Below are positions 8,058-18,190 of a stretch of DNA of 64,000 nucleotides, piece after piece. The translations under genes and the position numbers were made by a program. Each line of letters starts with the position of its first letter. The stretch's first letter is position 1. The notes under the pieces are model-generated. The model did not search any database. It was given only the letters and a program-made list of their open reading frames with translations, and had not been told where the DNA came from. Location: contig SCUZ01000064.1 in the NCBI GenBank assembly GCA_004322535.1, positions 48,730 to 112,729 of the forward strand. The letters are read 5' to 3'. Source of the DNA: Rugosibacter sp. (GTDB lineage: Bacteria; Pseudomonadota; Gammaproteobacteria; Burkholderiales; Rhodocyclaceae).

Positions 8058-9299
8058 ATGACGACAGACGCCACCCCCGTGCAAACCCATTCCCCCAACC
8101 CACCGAGGGGATTTGCACCATTAATTGCTGCGCTGACGGCTATCGGGCCTTTTTCAATCACCATGTATTTACCGGCATTTCCGGATATCGGTACCAGCCT
8201 GGGTGCCAGCCCGATTGAAGTGCAGCAAACGCTTCCTGCTTACTTGCTCCCATTTGCCTTCATGATGCTTTGGCATGGCAGCATCTCCGATACGTTAGGC
8301 CGTAAACGGGTCATTCTGGCGGGTATGTTTTTATACACGCTGGCGGCACTGATCTGCCTTTTCGCACCCAATATCCTGGTTTTGTCCATAGGACGCGTAT
8401 TACAAGGCGTGGCAGCGGGTGCGGGCATGTCCGTTGGCCGAGCCACCGTGATGGATTTACTCAAAGGCGCCGCAGCCCAAAAACTGATGGCGCACATCTC
8501 GATGTTTTTCTCCCTGGCACCCGCATTGGCACCGATGCTGGGCAGCGTATTGGTCAACCAGTTTGGCTGGCGTTCGGTGTTCATTTTTTTATCGACGCTG
8601 GGTGCTGTCTTGTTTATTACGGTCTGGCGTATTCTTCCAGAAACCCTGCCCATGGAAAAACGCCAGCCTTTTGCATTCAAACCCTTGGTACATGCCTATA
8701 AAGATGCGCTACTCCTGCCTGAGTTCAGCTATTTATGCCTGGCCTTGGCGCTCCTGATCAATGGACATATGATTTATGTTCTTTCCGCGCCCAACTTTTT
8801 ACACGCAATCGCCGATACGACCTTCTCCAGTTTTGCATGGCTTTTTATAGCAGTCAGTATCGGCATGTTGAGCGGCTCTTATGCGAGCTCGCGTACTGCC
8901 GGAAAACTCTCTCCCGACAAGACCATTCGCCTGGGTTTTCTCGTCATGCTCTTGGGCTGCATCATTAATCTGTTAATCGGTTTTTTCTCCCCATCAGGGC
9001 TGCCGCAGAATATTCTAGCCATCCCGGTGTATTCATTTGGAATGGCCATGATCTGGCCTAGCTTGCAGATCCTTGCGTTAGAAAAAATTCCTGCCCGACG
9101 CGGTTTGGCCTCAAGTCTGCAAAGCGCGTATCAAGTGGGAATGAATGCATTTACCGCAGCCGTCATCGCCCCTTTTGTCTGGCATAGCGCAAAAACCATG
9201 GCATTGGCAGCATCTAGCTACTTGTTCATGGCGGCGCTTGCCATAATGGTTGGCAGATACTACCAACACGCCCGCTCAGCCAGAAACGGGCAAAAATAA
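8058..9299 (+). CDS. Bcr/CflA-type MFS drug efflux transporter
   Basis: A 413-residue inner-membrane protein with twelve predicted helices. The MFS motif between helices 2 and 3 is GSISDTLGRKRVILAGM, and helix 5 carries the antiporter-type VLQGVAAGAGMSVGRATVMDLL. This matches proton-driven exporters of the Bcr/CflA group (bicyclomycin, sulfonamide, cysteine pathway metabolites). The start ATG at 8058 has a weak ribosome site. The gene lies on the opposite strand inside the leucine-catabolism region, between mvaB and the carboxylase alpha subunit. The substrate cannot be assigned. Confidence 0.88.
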   Translation: MTTDATPVQTHSPNPPRGFAPLIAALTAIGPFSITMYLPAFPDIGTSLGASPIEVQQTLPAYLLPFAFMMLWHGSISDTLGRKRVILAGMFLYTLAALICLFAPNILVLSIGRVLQGVAAGAGMSVGRATVMDLLKGAAAQKLMAHISMFFSLAPALAPMLGSVLVNQFGWRSVFIFLSTLGAVLFITVWRILPETLPMEKRQPFAFKPLVHAYKDALLLPEFSYLCLALALLINGHMIYVLSAPNFLHAIADTTFSSFAWLFIAVSIGMLSGSYASSRTAGKLSPDKTIRLGFLVMLLGCIINLLIGFFSPSGLPQNILAIPVYSFGMAMIWPSLQILALEKIPARRGLASSLQSAYQVGMNAFTAAVIAPFVWHSAKTMALAASSYLFMAALAIMVGRYYQHARSARNGQK

Positions 9300-9318
9300 T
9301 TTGTCACAGCAACACAAA

Positions 9319-11379
9319 CTAAATGCCACCAAAATTTTCTTCAAACGCCATCAACACCATACCTTCAGCAACAGGATCACCCACCGCAAAGTGAAAATCC
9401 TGCACGATACCGGCAGTGGGTGCGGTAACGGTATGCTCCATTTTCATCGCTTCGAGAATCAACAAGGGCGTGCCTTTGGCAACTTTCTCACCCGCTGTGA
9501 CGAGTAACGCAATTATTTTTCCTGGCATGGGGGCCATCACGCTACCTTCTGCTATCGCTTGTTGACCGGCGTGACTCAGCGGATCAAGCAAGGTCATCAC
9601 ATGCGATGTGCCGTGCATAAAGACATGGCGCTTTTCAGCCACAGGAATCACCGTGACAGTGCACCGTCGGCCACCAAAATCAGCGTGCAATACTCCTGTG
9701 TCATCTAACTGGCCAGTCGCCTCTATCCGCTGGCCACCGAGTTGTTGCCCACTCAATTGCTGAACCGCTATTTCGAATACAAAGCCTCGGCGGCTGGCTG
9801 TTGCAACCATGGTTTTTTCTACATCCCTACAACGCAAATTCAATGCCTGTTGGGCTTGTCCTGTCACACGCCAACCTGCTTGCGCATGCCAGGGGGAGTA
9901 TGGGTCCTTACTCTTTGCGGCACTCTTTGCAGCCTCTTTCTGGATGCGCAAGAGTTCAGCCAGCGCCGCACTCAACCACACTTCTAGCGGTAGCTCGGCG
10001 GGCGCTGGAAACAGAAAGGCTTGTTCACGTTCGATCAACCCGGTATCCAGACTGGCCTCAGCAAAAGCCGGACAAGCTACGAGGCGGGAAAGAAAATCAA
10101 CATTATTGGCCACACCGACAATTTCAACTTCGGCCAAGGCTTGCAGCATGCGTGCGCAGGCATGCGCTCGCGGCGCACTGTCGCTATCGTCCCAGACAAT
10201 CAGTTTGGCAATCATCGGATCATAGTGAGGCGTGATTTCATCCCCTGCCGCCACGCCAGCATCCATGCGCACAAAGGGCGTTTCAACAGGATAGGCAAAA
10301 TGAATCACGCGACCTGTCGAAGGCAGGAAACCTGTTCCCGGATCTTCGGCGTAAATGCGTGCTTCAAGCGCATGGCCACGCAGCGTGATCTGCTCTTGCG
10401 CCAAAGGCAGCGTCTCACCAGCGCCGACTTTTAATTGCCATTCGACCAGATCCAACCCGGTAATCATTTCCGTCACCGGATGCTCGACTTGCAGCCGCGT
10501 ATTCATTTCCATGAAGTAAAACGCACCGCCGGATGCGGCGCCCGGAACAATAAATTCCACCGTGCCCGCGCCCACATAGCCTACGGCGCGTGCAGCGCTC
10601 ACCGCCGCTTTGCCCATGGCCGCGCGACGCTCAGGCGTTAGCCCCGGGGCCGGGGCTTCTTCCAATACCTTCTGGTGGCGACGCTGCACCGAGCAATCCC
10701 GCTCGTACAAATACAGATAATTTCCATGACTATCGCCAAAAATCTGTACTTCAATATGCCGTGCGGGTTGCAAGTACTTTTCCAGCAGCACCTGTGCATC
10801 GCCAAAACTCGCGCTGGCCTCACGCTGACAAGACGCCAATGCATCCAGAAACCCAGCTTCTGCGGTCACCACACGCATACCTTTGCCGCCACCGCCTGCG
10901 ACAGCTTTTATGAGCACCGGATACCCAATTCTGTTTGCTTGCCGGCGCAAAAAATCCGATGCCTGCTCATCCCCGTGATACCCCGGCGTAAGCGGGACAC
11001 CGGCTTTTTCCATCAGTCGTTTAGCCGCTGACTTGGAACCCATGGCGCGAATAGCCGCCGCTGATGGGCCGATAAACACCAACCCATGTTGCACACAGGC
11101 TTCCGCAAATGCTGCATTTTCGGAAAGAAAGCCATAGCCAGGATGAATGGCTTGCGCGCCGCTTGCTTTAGCTACATCAATTATCTTATCGATGGCCAAA
11201 TACGATTCCGCAGGCGGGGCCGCGCCTATCCATAGCGCTTCATCTGCCATGCGCACATGGCGGGCATGCTCATCTACCGTTGAATACACAGCAACCGTCT
11301 TGATGCCCATACGACGCGCCGTTTTGATGATCCGGCATGCAATTTCGCCACGATTGGCAATAAGAAGCTTCGTGAACAT
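9319..11379 (-). CDS. liuD: Methylcrotonyl-CoA carboxylase, biotin-containing alpha subunit
   Basis: A protein of about 686 residues combining biotin carboxylase (opening FTKLLIANRGEIACRII, ATP-grasp GGGGKGMRVV, MEMNTRLQVEHPVTE) and a C-terminal biotinyl domain with LEAMKMEHTV, where the lysine is biotinylated. With the beta subunit at 16559 it carboxylates 3-methylcrotonyl-CoA in leucine breakdown. The substrate is inferred from the neighbouring isovaleryl-CoA dehydrogenase and hydratase genes, since the subunit resembles propionyl- and acetyl-CoA carboxylase homologues. Start is ATG 11379, four bases after the GGDEF-EAL gene stop; an in-frame start at 11397 would overlap that gene. Residues KVGAGE come from a copy of the 25-bp repeat. 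Confidence 0.92.
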   Translation of the reverse strand: MFTKLLIANRGEIACRIIKTARRMGIKTVAVYSTVDEHARHVRMADEALWIGAAPPAESYLAIDKIIDVAKASGAQAIHPGYGFLSENAAFAEACVQHGLVFIGPSAAAIRAMGSKSAAKRLMEKAGVPLTPGYHGDEQASDFLRRQANRIGYPVLIKAVAGGGGKGMRVVTAEAGFLDALASCQREASASFGDAQVLLEKYLQPARHIEVQIFGDSHGNYLYLYERDCSVQRRHQKVLEEAPAPGLTPERRAAMGKAAVSAARAVGYVGAGTVEFIVPGAASGGAFYFMEMNTRLQVEHPVTEMITGLDLVEWQLKVGAGETLPLAQEQITLRGHALEARIYAEDPGTGFLPSTGRVIHFAYPVETPFVRMDAGVAAGDEITPHYDPMIAKLIVWDDSDSAPRAHACARMLQALAEVEIVGVANNVDFLSRLVACPAFAEASLDTGLIEREQAFLFPAPAELPLEVWLSAALAELLRIQKEAAKSAAKSKDPYSPWHAQAGWRVTGQAQQALNLRCRDVEKTMVATASRRGFVFEIAVQQLSGQQLGGQRIEATGQLDDTGVLHADFGGRRCTVTVIPVAEKRHVFMHGTSHVMTLLDPLSHAGQQAIAEGSVMAPMPGKIIALLVTAGEKVAKGTPLLILEAMKMEHTVTAPTAGIVQDFHFAVGDPVAEGMVLMAFEENFGGI
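10408..10432 (-). repeat. Dispersed 25-bp repeat, copy 3 (inside liuD)
   Basis: Sense-orientation copy within the carboxylase alpha gene, encoding KVGAGE in the stretch WQLKVGAGETLPL. Relatives usually show RVAAGE here, so the copy was accommodated without a length change. That comparison rests on family knowledge, not on an alignment. Confidence 0.75.
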
Positions 11380-11383
11380 CTTG

Positions 11384-13846
11384 TCAATCCGCTGCATTCA
11401 TCAACGCCAGCCTCTGTTCAATGTCGACGACTGTGTCGGCAAACAACTCTGCCTTGACTGCGGGCGAAAAGAGGAAACCTTGGCCCAGATGACAGCCCAT
11501 ATCGCGCAGCATCTTGAAATGCGCTTCAGTCTCGACGCCTTCTGCAATCACATCCAGCGTCAAGCTTGTTGCCATTGTGATGATCGCATTCACCAACGCC
11601 TTGTCATTACTGTCCTCAGCCAAATCACGAATGAAGGATTTGTCAATCTTTACCGCATTCAGCGGGAATCGCTTGAGATAGGACAATGAAGAATAACCGG
11701 TACCAAAATCATCCAGGTAAATACGCAGCCCTGCCGCGCCGAGTTCAGCCATCCACTCGAGCGCAGCGCCAACATTCCCCATCAATACCCCTTCGGTGAT
11801 TTCAATGGCTATCGCATCATCAGGCAATCCATGCCGCTTCAGTGCATCGAGAACAACCGAGGGGGGCAGTAAATTCGGAATCTGCAAGGCAGAAACATTG
11901 ACAGAAACATACAGCGGATGTCCGACAGACCGCCACTGGCTAACCACCCGACAAGCATTTTCCAGCACAAGCAGACCCAGCTCGCCAATCACGCCAATCT
12001 CTTCAGCCAAAGGAATAAACACATCGGGGGATACCATGCCCCGCGTCGGATGCGCCCAGCGCATCAGCGCTTCTGCTCCAATCACTTTTCCTGCCGCCAA
12101 ATTGATAATCGGCTGAAATCCCAGATATAGCTCGCCTTCCCCGATCGCCTGTTTTAAATCATCTTCGATCCGGCGACGATGCTCCACTGCAACAAGCATG
12201 GAAGGTTCAAAGAAATGATAACTATGGCTGCCCGCAGTGCGCGCGCTCATCAGCGCCAATTCAGCACTCCGCAGCAATTGATGCACATTCGTGCCATCTT
12301 TGGGATAAAAAGCCACACCCGCACTCGCGCGCAATGAAATTACCCTGGTCCCTTCAAGCGTCATCATCGCGTGTGATTGCTGTAGCAGGCTGAAAAACTG
12401 GTTCAAGCGCTGGTCAACCGCGCTTTCAGGTGAAGCACCATCGAACAAGATAACAAACTCATCTCCACCGCTCCGGGCAGGAATATCGCCCGGCTGGATA
12501 AACTGCCGAATGCGTTCAGCCACAATACCCAGCACTTCATCGCCCGCAGGCAACCCCAAGGATTCGTTGATTTGTTTAAAGCCATCCAGATTAAGTATCA
12601 CCAACGCAAATGAAGTCTGCGCATGACCACGGGCGGCATGCTGGCCAATTGCCTCGAGCAAACCCTGGCGATTGGCAAACCCGGTAAGCGCATCCAGACT
12701 CGCCAGCTGACGTGCATGCATCTCTTCGCGCTTACGGGCAGTCACATCTGTCATCGTACCCTGCAAAGTGCCATCACCAGGCGCTGTCACTGCAATGCTC
12801 AACCAGCGCTCTTCCCCACGCCGATCAAGCAATAAAAAATCATCCGCCACAATTCGGCCGATGGTCTCCTGCTCTAGGGCGAGAACCAGCAATGACCGAA
12901 TAAGGTCTGACCTGCTCCAGGCGGCATCAAACAAAGACAGGTTTTCTTGATTCACTGGCTTTGAGCGCCACATGAGCGTAGCAAAGGCTTGATTGAATGA
13001 ATCCAGATGGCCATCCCTATCCGCCACGAAAATGCCGGACACCGCACAGTCAAACAAGTTTTGATATTTTCTTTGGGCAACTTGCTGTTGTCGCTGCATT
13101 GCGCGTGCTTCTTCAAGCAACATCATCAGCCGCCCCGTCAGGTCATTGATATCGCCGACCAGCCGACCAATTTCTGTTTTCTCATGTCCTTCAGGCACAA
13201 GAATGCTGCTGCCCAGACCAGGTTCAATTTGATGCAGCCGGTCTGAAATTTTCTTGATCGGACGTATCACAAAAAAAACCATCACCGCAGCAACGGACAG
13301 AACAACGATAATCATTTCTGCCAGGAGCAAATACAGCGTATCCCGGGTGCTCTGCTTTACCCGTGCTTCGATCGTCGGCCAATCCGCTTGCAGAATGATC
13401 TTGCCGATCGTTTCATTTTTATTGAATGGGGAGGCAAGCGGCTGAGACAATGGTTTGTCCATGAATTCCGGGGCGAATACTTTTGCGGAAGATCGCATTC
13501 CGTTTGCCAAAACAGTATCCCCGGCTACTACTATTGTCACCGACAAAATATCGCTGTTGCGCAACAAGCCCTGAATCACTTCGCCAGCAAGCTGCTTATC
13601 GTTGGTAAAAGCAGCGATACTGGCTGTGCTTTGTACCGTCTCCAGCGCTTCGCTCAGCGAACGGATCGCCTGACTCTGCTCCCGTTCACGTAGTGATTGG
13701 CTGATGAAATAACTGGAGACACCGCCCACCAAGAGCGCCATGAATAGAAAGGCCGCGATGCCCCTCGCAAGGATTCCATGCCACCAACGAGATGCTTTCT
13801 TTTTCTTTAACACTGTATTTTTTGGAAAATCACGCGGATCACGCAC
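11384..13846 (-). CDS. Membrane GGDEF-EAL cyclic-di-GMP protein with HAMP and PAS
   Basis: An 820-residue inner-membrane signalling protein. In order: membrane segment about 28-48, periplasmic sensor about 50-175, second membrane segment about 176-198, HAMP, PAS about 260-375, GGDEF (intact RSGGDEFVIL) and EAL (intact GAEALMRW and DDFGTGYSSLSYLKRFP). Both catalytic motifs are present, so it could make or degrade cyclic-di-GMP. Start is GTG. It is the third gene of an operon with a porin and a phosphate-type periplasmic binding protein, which suggests that the periplasmic domain reads ligand or binding-protein state. The carboxylase gene starts four bases after its stop. Confidence 0.9.
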   Translation of the reverse strand: MRDPRDFPKNTVLKKKKASRWWHGILARGIAAFLFMALLVGGVSSYFISQSLREREQSQAIRSLSEALETVQSTASIAAFTNDKQLAGEVIQGLLRNSDILSVTIVVAGDTVLANGMRSSAKVFAPEFMDKPLSQPLASPFNKNETIGKIILQADWPTIEARVKQSTRDTLYLLLAEMIIVVLSVAAVMVFFVIRPIKKISDRLHQIEPGLGSSILVPEGHEKTEIGRLVGDINDLTGRLMMLLEEARAMQRQQQVAQRKYQNLFDCAVSGIFVADRDGHLDSFNQAFATLMWRSKPVNQENLSLFDAAWSRSDLIRSLLVLALEQETIGRIVADDFLLLDRRGEERWLSIAVTAPGDGTLQGTMTDVTARKREEMHARQLASLDALTGFANRQGLLEAIGQHAARGHAQTSFALVILNLDGFKQINESLGLPAGDEVLGIVAERIRQFIQPGDIPARSGGDEFVILFDGASPESAVDQRLNQFFSLLQQSHAMMTLEGTRVISLRASAGVAFYPKDGTNVHQLLRSAELALMSARTAGSHSYHFFEPSMLVAVEHRRRIEDDLKQAIGEGELYLGFQPIINLAAGKVIGAEALMRWAHPTRGMVSPDVFIPLAEEIGVIGELGLLVLENACRVVSQWRSVGHPLYVSVNVSALQIPNLLPPSVVLDALKRHGLPDDAIAIEITEGVLMGNVGAALEWMAELGAAGLRIYLDDFGTGYSSLSYLKRFPLNAVKIDKSFIRDLAEDSNDKALVNAIITMATSLTLDVIAEGVETEAHFKMLRDMGCHLGQGFLFSPAVKAELFADTVVDIEQRLALMNAAD

Positions 13847-13863
13847 AATGGATCAAAGTGTAA

Positions 13864-14298
13864 TCATCTATCGAATTCGTAGAGAATAACGAATCGCTTA
13901 TCCAGCTTTTCTCGTTCAACATATGCCAGCACCCCAGGGCGACTCATTAGACGTGCAGCGACTTCATCACTCGAGTTTACAGTGGCCGGAGGCCGTGTCT
14001 GTCCAGAAAAAACCAGCCGCGCCCAGTATGCATTGATTTCTGCAGGCGTCTTTTCTACCAGTTTCCAGTAAAACTCTTTTTTGGTTTCAGACGCCTCTCC
14101 CATATCCAAGGGTTCTGCTGGTAACCCGTTAGGCAATCGACGATAGCGCCCAAGATAGATATTGATCACTTCTTCCTTGCTCAACGTGGGAACACCTGTT
14201 TTGGGACCGGTCACCACGACAAGATCTGCCCTGGCATGGCAAGGTGCTATCACGGACAAAAAAGCAATGAACCAATAAGCGAGGGAATTCAGCTTCAT
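13864..14298 (-). CDS. Periplasmic PstS-like substrate-binding protein
   Basis: A 144-residue secreted protein. The signal peptide covers about residues 1-24 (MKLNSLAYWFIAFLSVIAPCHARA). The mature part opens LVVVTGPKTGVPTLSKEEVINIYLGR, typical of short phosphate-ABC-type binding proteins with only part of the PstS fold. A KEFYWKLVEKTPAEINAYWARLVFSG stretch and PGVLAYVERE follow. I chose ATG 14298 because it gives a proper signal peptide; the longer frame runs into the porin gene. The porin stop lies four bases upstream and the GGDEF-EAL gene follows after 17 bases, so these form one operon. Small PstS-like proteins next to membrane GGDEF/EAL genes probably act as sensory partners, which is inference. 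Confidence 0.82.
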   Translation of the reverse strand: MKLNSLAYWFIAFLSVIAPCHARADLVVVTGPKTGVPTLSKEEVINIYLGRYRRLPNGLPAEPLDMGEASETKKEFYWKLVEKTPAEINAYWARLVFSGQTRPPATVNSSDEVAARLMSRPGVLAYVEREKLDKRFVILYEFDR

Positions 14299-14302
14299 GG
14301 CA

Positions 14303-15595
14303 TCAGAACACGAAATCGGACGTGATTGAAATGACATTAGTCCTGCCATCCCACCCGGGTTGTTCATCCCGCACAGGGAATACTGACCGGCTGTCTCCTC
14401 GTATGGCATCCCATTGCAGCTTGAATGCCACATTTGGCTTTACATCCCAACGCACTCCCAGGGTATAAGTTCTCTGGTCAGATCGGGTTGTCTCCATCAC
14501 TGAAGAATAAATAGCATTCAAATTTGCAAAGGGAGGGATATCAGGCAAGCCGGCAGTTTGGTTCCTTCGCGAACTTTTCCATGCCGAAATACCTGCATAC
14601 GGCGTTATTGCCCCACTACGATACCCAGCGAGAGCATATCCGGCACAAGAGTTTTGCAGCAAGCCAGCCTCATGCCGAATGCAATTTGCCATCGCTTGTG
14701 TCTGGAAGCCATTGGCTTCATAGACCACGCCCAGCGAATAAAACCGGCTTGTCGTATCTTTGGTCTCCAAAGACTGCGCCGCAGAAAAAGCGCTGGGCAT
14801 ATTAAGAAATGCGCCCGCCGCTTTGAGAAAATCAGGCAAAGGACTCACATCCAGATCATTCGAGAATCTGATTTGCGCGACATTCGCCCGCAACTGCAAT
14901 GGCCCCTGCCAGTAGTCCAGAACCACTCCGCCAACATGCGACCCACTGGTATTCCAGACGCGTTGCATATCGGCAGCTTTTTCATGTGTCGCCCCGATAA
15001 ACACCTTAGCGCGAAGCACTCCCTCTCCGACAGGTTTACTAATACTCATATCGGCGCCATCAAAATGATGGAAAAACAACGGGCCAAAAAAATCACTGGA
15101 CGGGCGTGCCGCCAGATAGGAATAACCAACCAGTCGAGAATCAGCCAGCATCATGAAATCCGCGCCTATGCGGCCAGCACGCACAGCTATATCGGGGGTT
15201 ATATCCCAGCGCGCAAATGCCCACATGATTTCGGGTGAGCGGCTTTCGTTGTATCTGAATCGACTAACCGCCTGGCCAACAAGCTCCAGCTCTTTGGTCA
15301 TCTGCCAATTGAGTTGCCCACCCAGAATGCTGTCTATCCGTGCCGACCAGTTTCCGTCACTTAGTCCTTTGGGTTGAGATAAGTCCCTGACAAAATCCGC
15401 CTGATCAGAAGAAGATCGAGCAATGCCAAGCGTACCAAAACCCCGAAATAACAGTTTCTCTGCCGATATCCGAGCTTGTGTGTCCTCTGCCATTTCAGCT
15501 GCGGCCAAAACGGGTAAAGAGAAAATCAACGACACCAGAATCAATGTGTGCAAGAAGAAGAAAACCGGCAAGTGTTTTATTTTATCCACCATCAT
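14303..15595 (-). CDS. Outer-membrane porin-like beta-barrel protein
   Basis: A 430-residue protein with an N-terminal signal peptide (hydrophobic run FFFLHTLILVSLIFSLPVLAAA) and alternating amphipathic strands. It ends in phenylalanine (ISITSDFVF), the usual outer-membrane insertion signal. It opens in LLFRGFGTLGIARSSSDQADFVRD, as in porins found with PstS-like and GGDEF genes in other proteobacteria. It is the first gene of a three-gene operon with the binding protein and the GGDEF-EAL protein. The solute is unknown. About 90 bases separate it from the hydratase gene upstream, enough for a separate promoter. Alternative starts at 15595 and 15592 differ by one residue. Confidence 0.8.
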   Translation of the reverse strand: MMVDKIKHLPVFFFLHTLILVSLIFSLPVLAAAEMAEDTQARISAEKLLFRGFGTLGIARSSSDQADFVRDLSQPKGLSDGNWSARIDSILGGQLNWQMTKELELVGQAVSRFRYNESRSPEIMWAFARWDITPDIAVRAGRIGADFMMLADSRLVGYSYLAARPSSDFFGPLFFHHFDGADMSISKPVGEGVLRAKVFIGATHEKAADMQRVWNTSGSHVGGVVLDYWQGPLQLRANVAQIRFSNDLDVSPLPDFLKAAGAFLNMPSAFSAAQSLETKDTTSRFYSLGVVYEANGFQTQAMANCIRHEAGLLQNSCAGYALAGYRSGAITPYAGISAWKSSRRNQTAGLPDIPPFANLNAIYSSVMETTRSDQRTYTLGVRWDVKPNVAFKLQWDAIRGDSRSVFPVRDEQPGWDGRTNVISITSDFVF

Positions 15596-15688
15596 CAGAA
15601 TACAGTTTTATCCTCGATGAAGTATCGTTGCGCGTTGCCAATTGTATCGATAGCGTCATGATGTTTTTCAAGTAACCGGCTTTTTAGC

Positions 15689-16489
15689 CTAATAAGGCGC
15701 ATCGCTGGCAGCCCAGTCAGGAGTACGTTTTTCCAGGAAAGCCCGAATGCCCTCACGGCCTTCAGCGCTGGCACGCAGTCGCATGATACGCTGCGCAGTG
15801 TCTTCAATGAGGTCTGGCGTAATGGGCTTAGCCGCAACTGCGGCGATCAATGATTTACATTCAGCCAATGCATCAGGCGCGTTCTTCAACAAATCCTCGA
15901 CAATTTCTCCGACAGCTCTATCCAACGCAGCCGCATCTGCTACCAGTTCATGCACCAGACCCATGCGATAAGCCACCGCTGCTGAAAAGCGCTCGGCTGT
16001 AAGCATGTAGCGGCGCGCATGACGCTCGCCGATCGCGCTAATGACATACGGACTAATGGTGGCCGGCACAATGCCAATGCGCACCTCCGGCAAAGAAAAT
16101 TGCGCATCAAAAACAGCAACCACAATATCGCAACACGCCACCAGCCCCACACCACCCGCATAGGCCGGGCCTTGCACGCGGGCAATCGTTGGTTTGGGAC
16201 ATTGCGCCAGACAGCGCAGCATCTCGGCCAGTGCGCGGGCATCGCGTAAATTCTCGGCATCCGAGTAATTGGCCGCACGTCGCATCCAGTTCAGATCCGC
16301 CCCCGCGCAAAAACTTTTCCCGCTGCTGGACAACACGATGACACGCACAGCCACATCCTGCGTCATCATTCCTATGGCCTGCGTCAGCTCGCTAATCAAA
16401 ACATCGTCAAACGCGTTGTGCCGCTCCGGGCAGTTCAGCGTAATGATGCCGACACCGGCATCTATTTCTGTCAGGATGGTTTGCTGCAT
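15689..16489 (-). CDS. liuC: Enoyl-CoA hydratase, probable methylglutaconyl-CoA hydratase
   Basis: A 266-residue crotonase-family enzyme. The first oxyanion-hole motif is GKSFCAGADLNWM, and the second is in GPAYAGGVGLVACCDIVVA. A catalytic acidic residue lies in FSLPEVRIGIVPATISPYV. It probably hydrates 3-methylglutaconyl-CoA to HMG-CoA. The assignment rests on its place between the methylcrotonyl-CoA carboxylase subunits and on the LNWM form common in LiuC, not on a unique residue. liuB is 69 bases upstream on the same strand. General enoyl-CoA hydratase activity is the alternative. Confidence 0.88.
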   Translation of the reverse strand: MQQTILTEIDAGVGIITLNCPERHNAFDDVLISELTQAIGMMTQDVAVRVIVLSSSGKSFCAGADLNWMRRAANYSDAENLRDARALAEMLRCLAQCPKPTIARVQGPAYAGGVGLVACCDIVVAVFDAQFSLPEVRIGIVPATISPYVISAIGERHARRYMLTAERFSAAVAYRMGLVHELVADAAALDRAVGEIVEDLLKNAPDALAECKSLIAAVAAKPITPDLIEDTAQRIMRLRASAEGREGIRAFLEKRTPDWAASDAPY

Positions 16490-16558
16490 CGTTTTATATC
16501 CCGCTTCGTTTTTGGCTCATGGTTGGCTCGTTGCTAATTGACTGTTTATACCCACGGG

Positions 16559-18190
16559 CTACATCCGAAAAATACCAAACTGCGTGGGCTGGATTGGAGC
16601 GTTAAGCGCAGCAGACATACCCAACGCCAAAACCTGCCGGGATTGCGCTGGGTCAATCACGCCATCGTCCCACAAGCGCGCAGTGGCGTAATACGGATGC
16701 CCTTGGGCTTCATATTGCGCCCGGATGGGCTCTTTGAAAGCCACTTCTTCTGCCGCGCTCCAGGGTTTGCCTGCGGCTTCAAACCCATCGCGCTTGATCG
16801 TCGCCAAGACGGACGCCGCCTGCTCGCCACCCATCACGCTAATGCGCGCATTGGGCCACATCCACAGCATGCGGGGAGAAAAAGCGCGGCCACACATGCC
16901 GTAATTGCCCGCGCCAAATGAGCCGCCAATAATCATGGTGAATTTTGGCACCTGCGCATTAGCCACGGCCATGACCAGCTTTGCGCCATCTTTGGCAATG
17001 CCGCCGTTTTCATATTTTCGCCCAACCATAAATCCGGTGATGTTCTGCAAGAACACTATCGGAATACCCCGCTGAGCACACAGCTCGACGAAATGTGCAC
17101 CCTTCAATGCCGACTCCGAAAACAAAATGCCGTTATTGGCCACAATGCCAATCGGGTAACCGTGCAAGCGGGCAAAGCCCGTGACGAGCGTTGTGCCATA
17201 GCGTGCCTTGAATTCATCAAAGCGTGAGCCATCCACCAGCCGGGCAATGACTTCACGTACGTCATACGGTTTTTTGGTGTCCGCCGGAATCACTCCCAGC
17301 AATTCAGCCGGGTCGTACAGTGGTTCTTCCGGTGTTGCCAAATCAAGCGTCACCGGTTTTTGCCAATTCAGATTACCCACGATTCCGCGCGCAATCGACA
17401 ACGCATGGTGATCGCTTTCTGCCAGATGATCACACACGCCAGAGACGCGCGTATGTACATCTCCGCCACCCAGATCCTCGATACTCACGACCTCGCCCGT
17501 GGCGGCTTTCACCAGTGGCGGGCCGCCCAGAAAAATCGTGCCCTGGTTTTTAACAATGATGCTTTCATCACTCATCGCCGGCACATACGCGCCACCTGCC
17601 GTGCACGAACCCATGACCACGGCGATTTGCGGAATACCCGCTGCACTCATGGTGGCCTGATTGAAAAAAATGCGGCCGAAGTGATCACGATCCGGAAACA
17701 CATCATCTTGAGCGGGCAAAAAAGCACCGCCTGAATCGACCAGATAAATACAGGGCAGCCGATTCTGCTGGGCAATTTCTTGCGCCCGCAAATGTTTCTT
17801 TACCGTCAGCGGATAGTAGGTTCCGCCTTTGACGGTAGCATCATTCGCCACGATCATGCACTCTACGCCACGCACGCGGCCAATGCCGGTGATTACACCG
17901 GCAGACGGCACGTTGTTCAAACCTGCATTCCCTTGATTTTCACCGTACATGCCATACGCCGCGAGGGTGGAAAATTCAAGAAACGCTGATCCCGGATCAA
18001 GCAGTGCGTCAATACGCTCTCGCGGCAATAGCTTGCCACGTGCAAGATGCTTGACGCGGGCTTGTTCAGAACCGCCCCGCATCACCAGCGCCGACTTTTC
18101 GTGCAAGTCATCGGTCAAAGCGCGCATGGCGGCGACATTCGCTTTGAATTCATCACTGCGAGTATGCACAGCTGATTGAATAACAGGCAC
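16559..18190 (-). CDS. liuB: Methylcrotonyl-CoA carboxylase, carboxyltransferase beta subunit
   Basis: A protein of about 543 residues of the acyl-CoA carboxyltransferase family. Visible motifs are [18 protein letters not shown], the acyl-CoA pocket [20 protein letters not shown], and the biotin-side [19 protein letters not shown] ending in [12 protein letters not shown]. The last is typical of methylcrotonyl- and geranyl-CoA enzymes. It transfers CO2 from the biotin of the alpha subunit to 3-methylcrotonyl-CoA. The GTG at 18190 overlaps the stop of the isomerase gene by one base (TAGTG), giving coupled translation; a GTG eight codons upstream is less likely. Residues [10 protein letters not shown] come from a copy of the 25-bp repeat. 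Confidence 0.94.
   Translation of the reverse strand: MPVIQSAVHTRSDEFKANVAAMRALTDDLHEKSALVMRGGSEQARVKHLARGKLLPRERIDALLDPGSAFLEFSTLAAYGMYGENQGNAGLNNVPSAGVITGIGRVRGVECMIVANDATVKGGTYYPLTVKKHLRAQEIAQQNRLPCIYLVDSGGAFLPAQDDVFPDRDHFGRIFFNQATMSAAGIPQIAVVMGSCTAGGAYVPAMSDESIIVKNQGTIFLGGPPLVKAATGEVVSIEDLGGGDVHTRVSGVCDHLAESDHHALSIARGIVGNLNWQKPVTLDLATPEEPLYDPAELLGVIPADTKKPYDVREVIARLVDGSRFDEFKARYGTTLVTGFARLHGYPIGIVANNGILFSESALKGAHFVELCAQRGIPIVFLQNITGFMVGRKYENGGIAKDGAKLVMAVANAQVPKFTMIIGGSFGAGNYGMCGRAFSPRMLWMWPNARISVMGGEQAASVLATIKRDGFEAAGKPWSAAEEVAFKEPIRAQYEAQGHPYYATARLWDDGVIDPAQSRQVLALGMSAALNAPIQPTQFGIFRM
18075..18099 (-). repeat. Dispersed 25-bp repeat, copy 4 (inside liuB)
   Basis: Sense copy near the 5' end of liuB. 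It is identical to AAAAGTCGGCGCTGGTGAT with a near-consensus GCGGGG end. It is read in a frame (K-S-A-L-V-M) different from the copies in liuD and cphA'. Confidence 0.85.
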
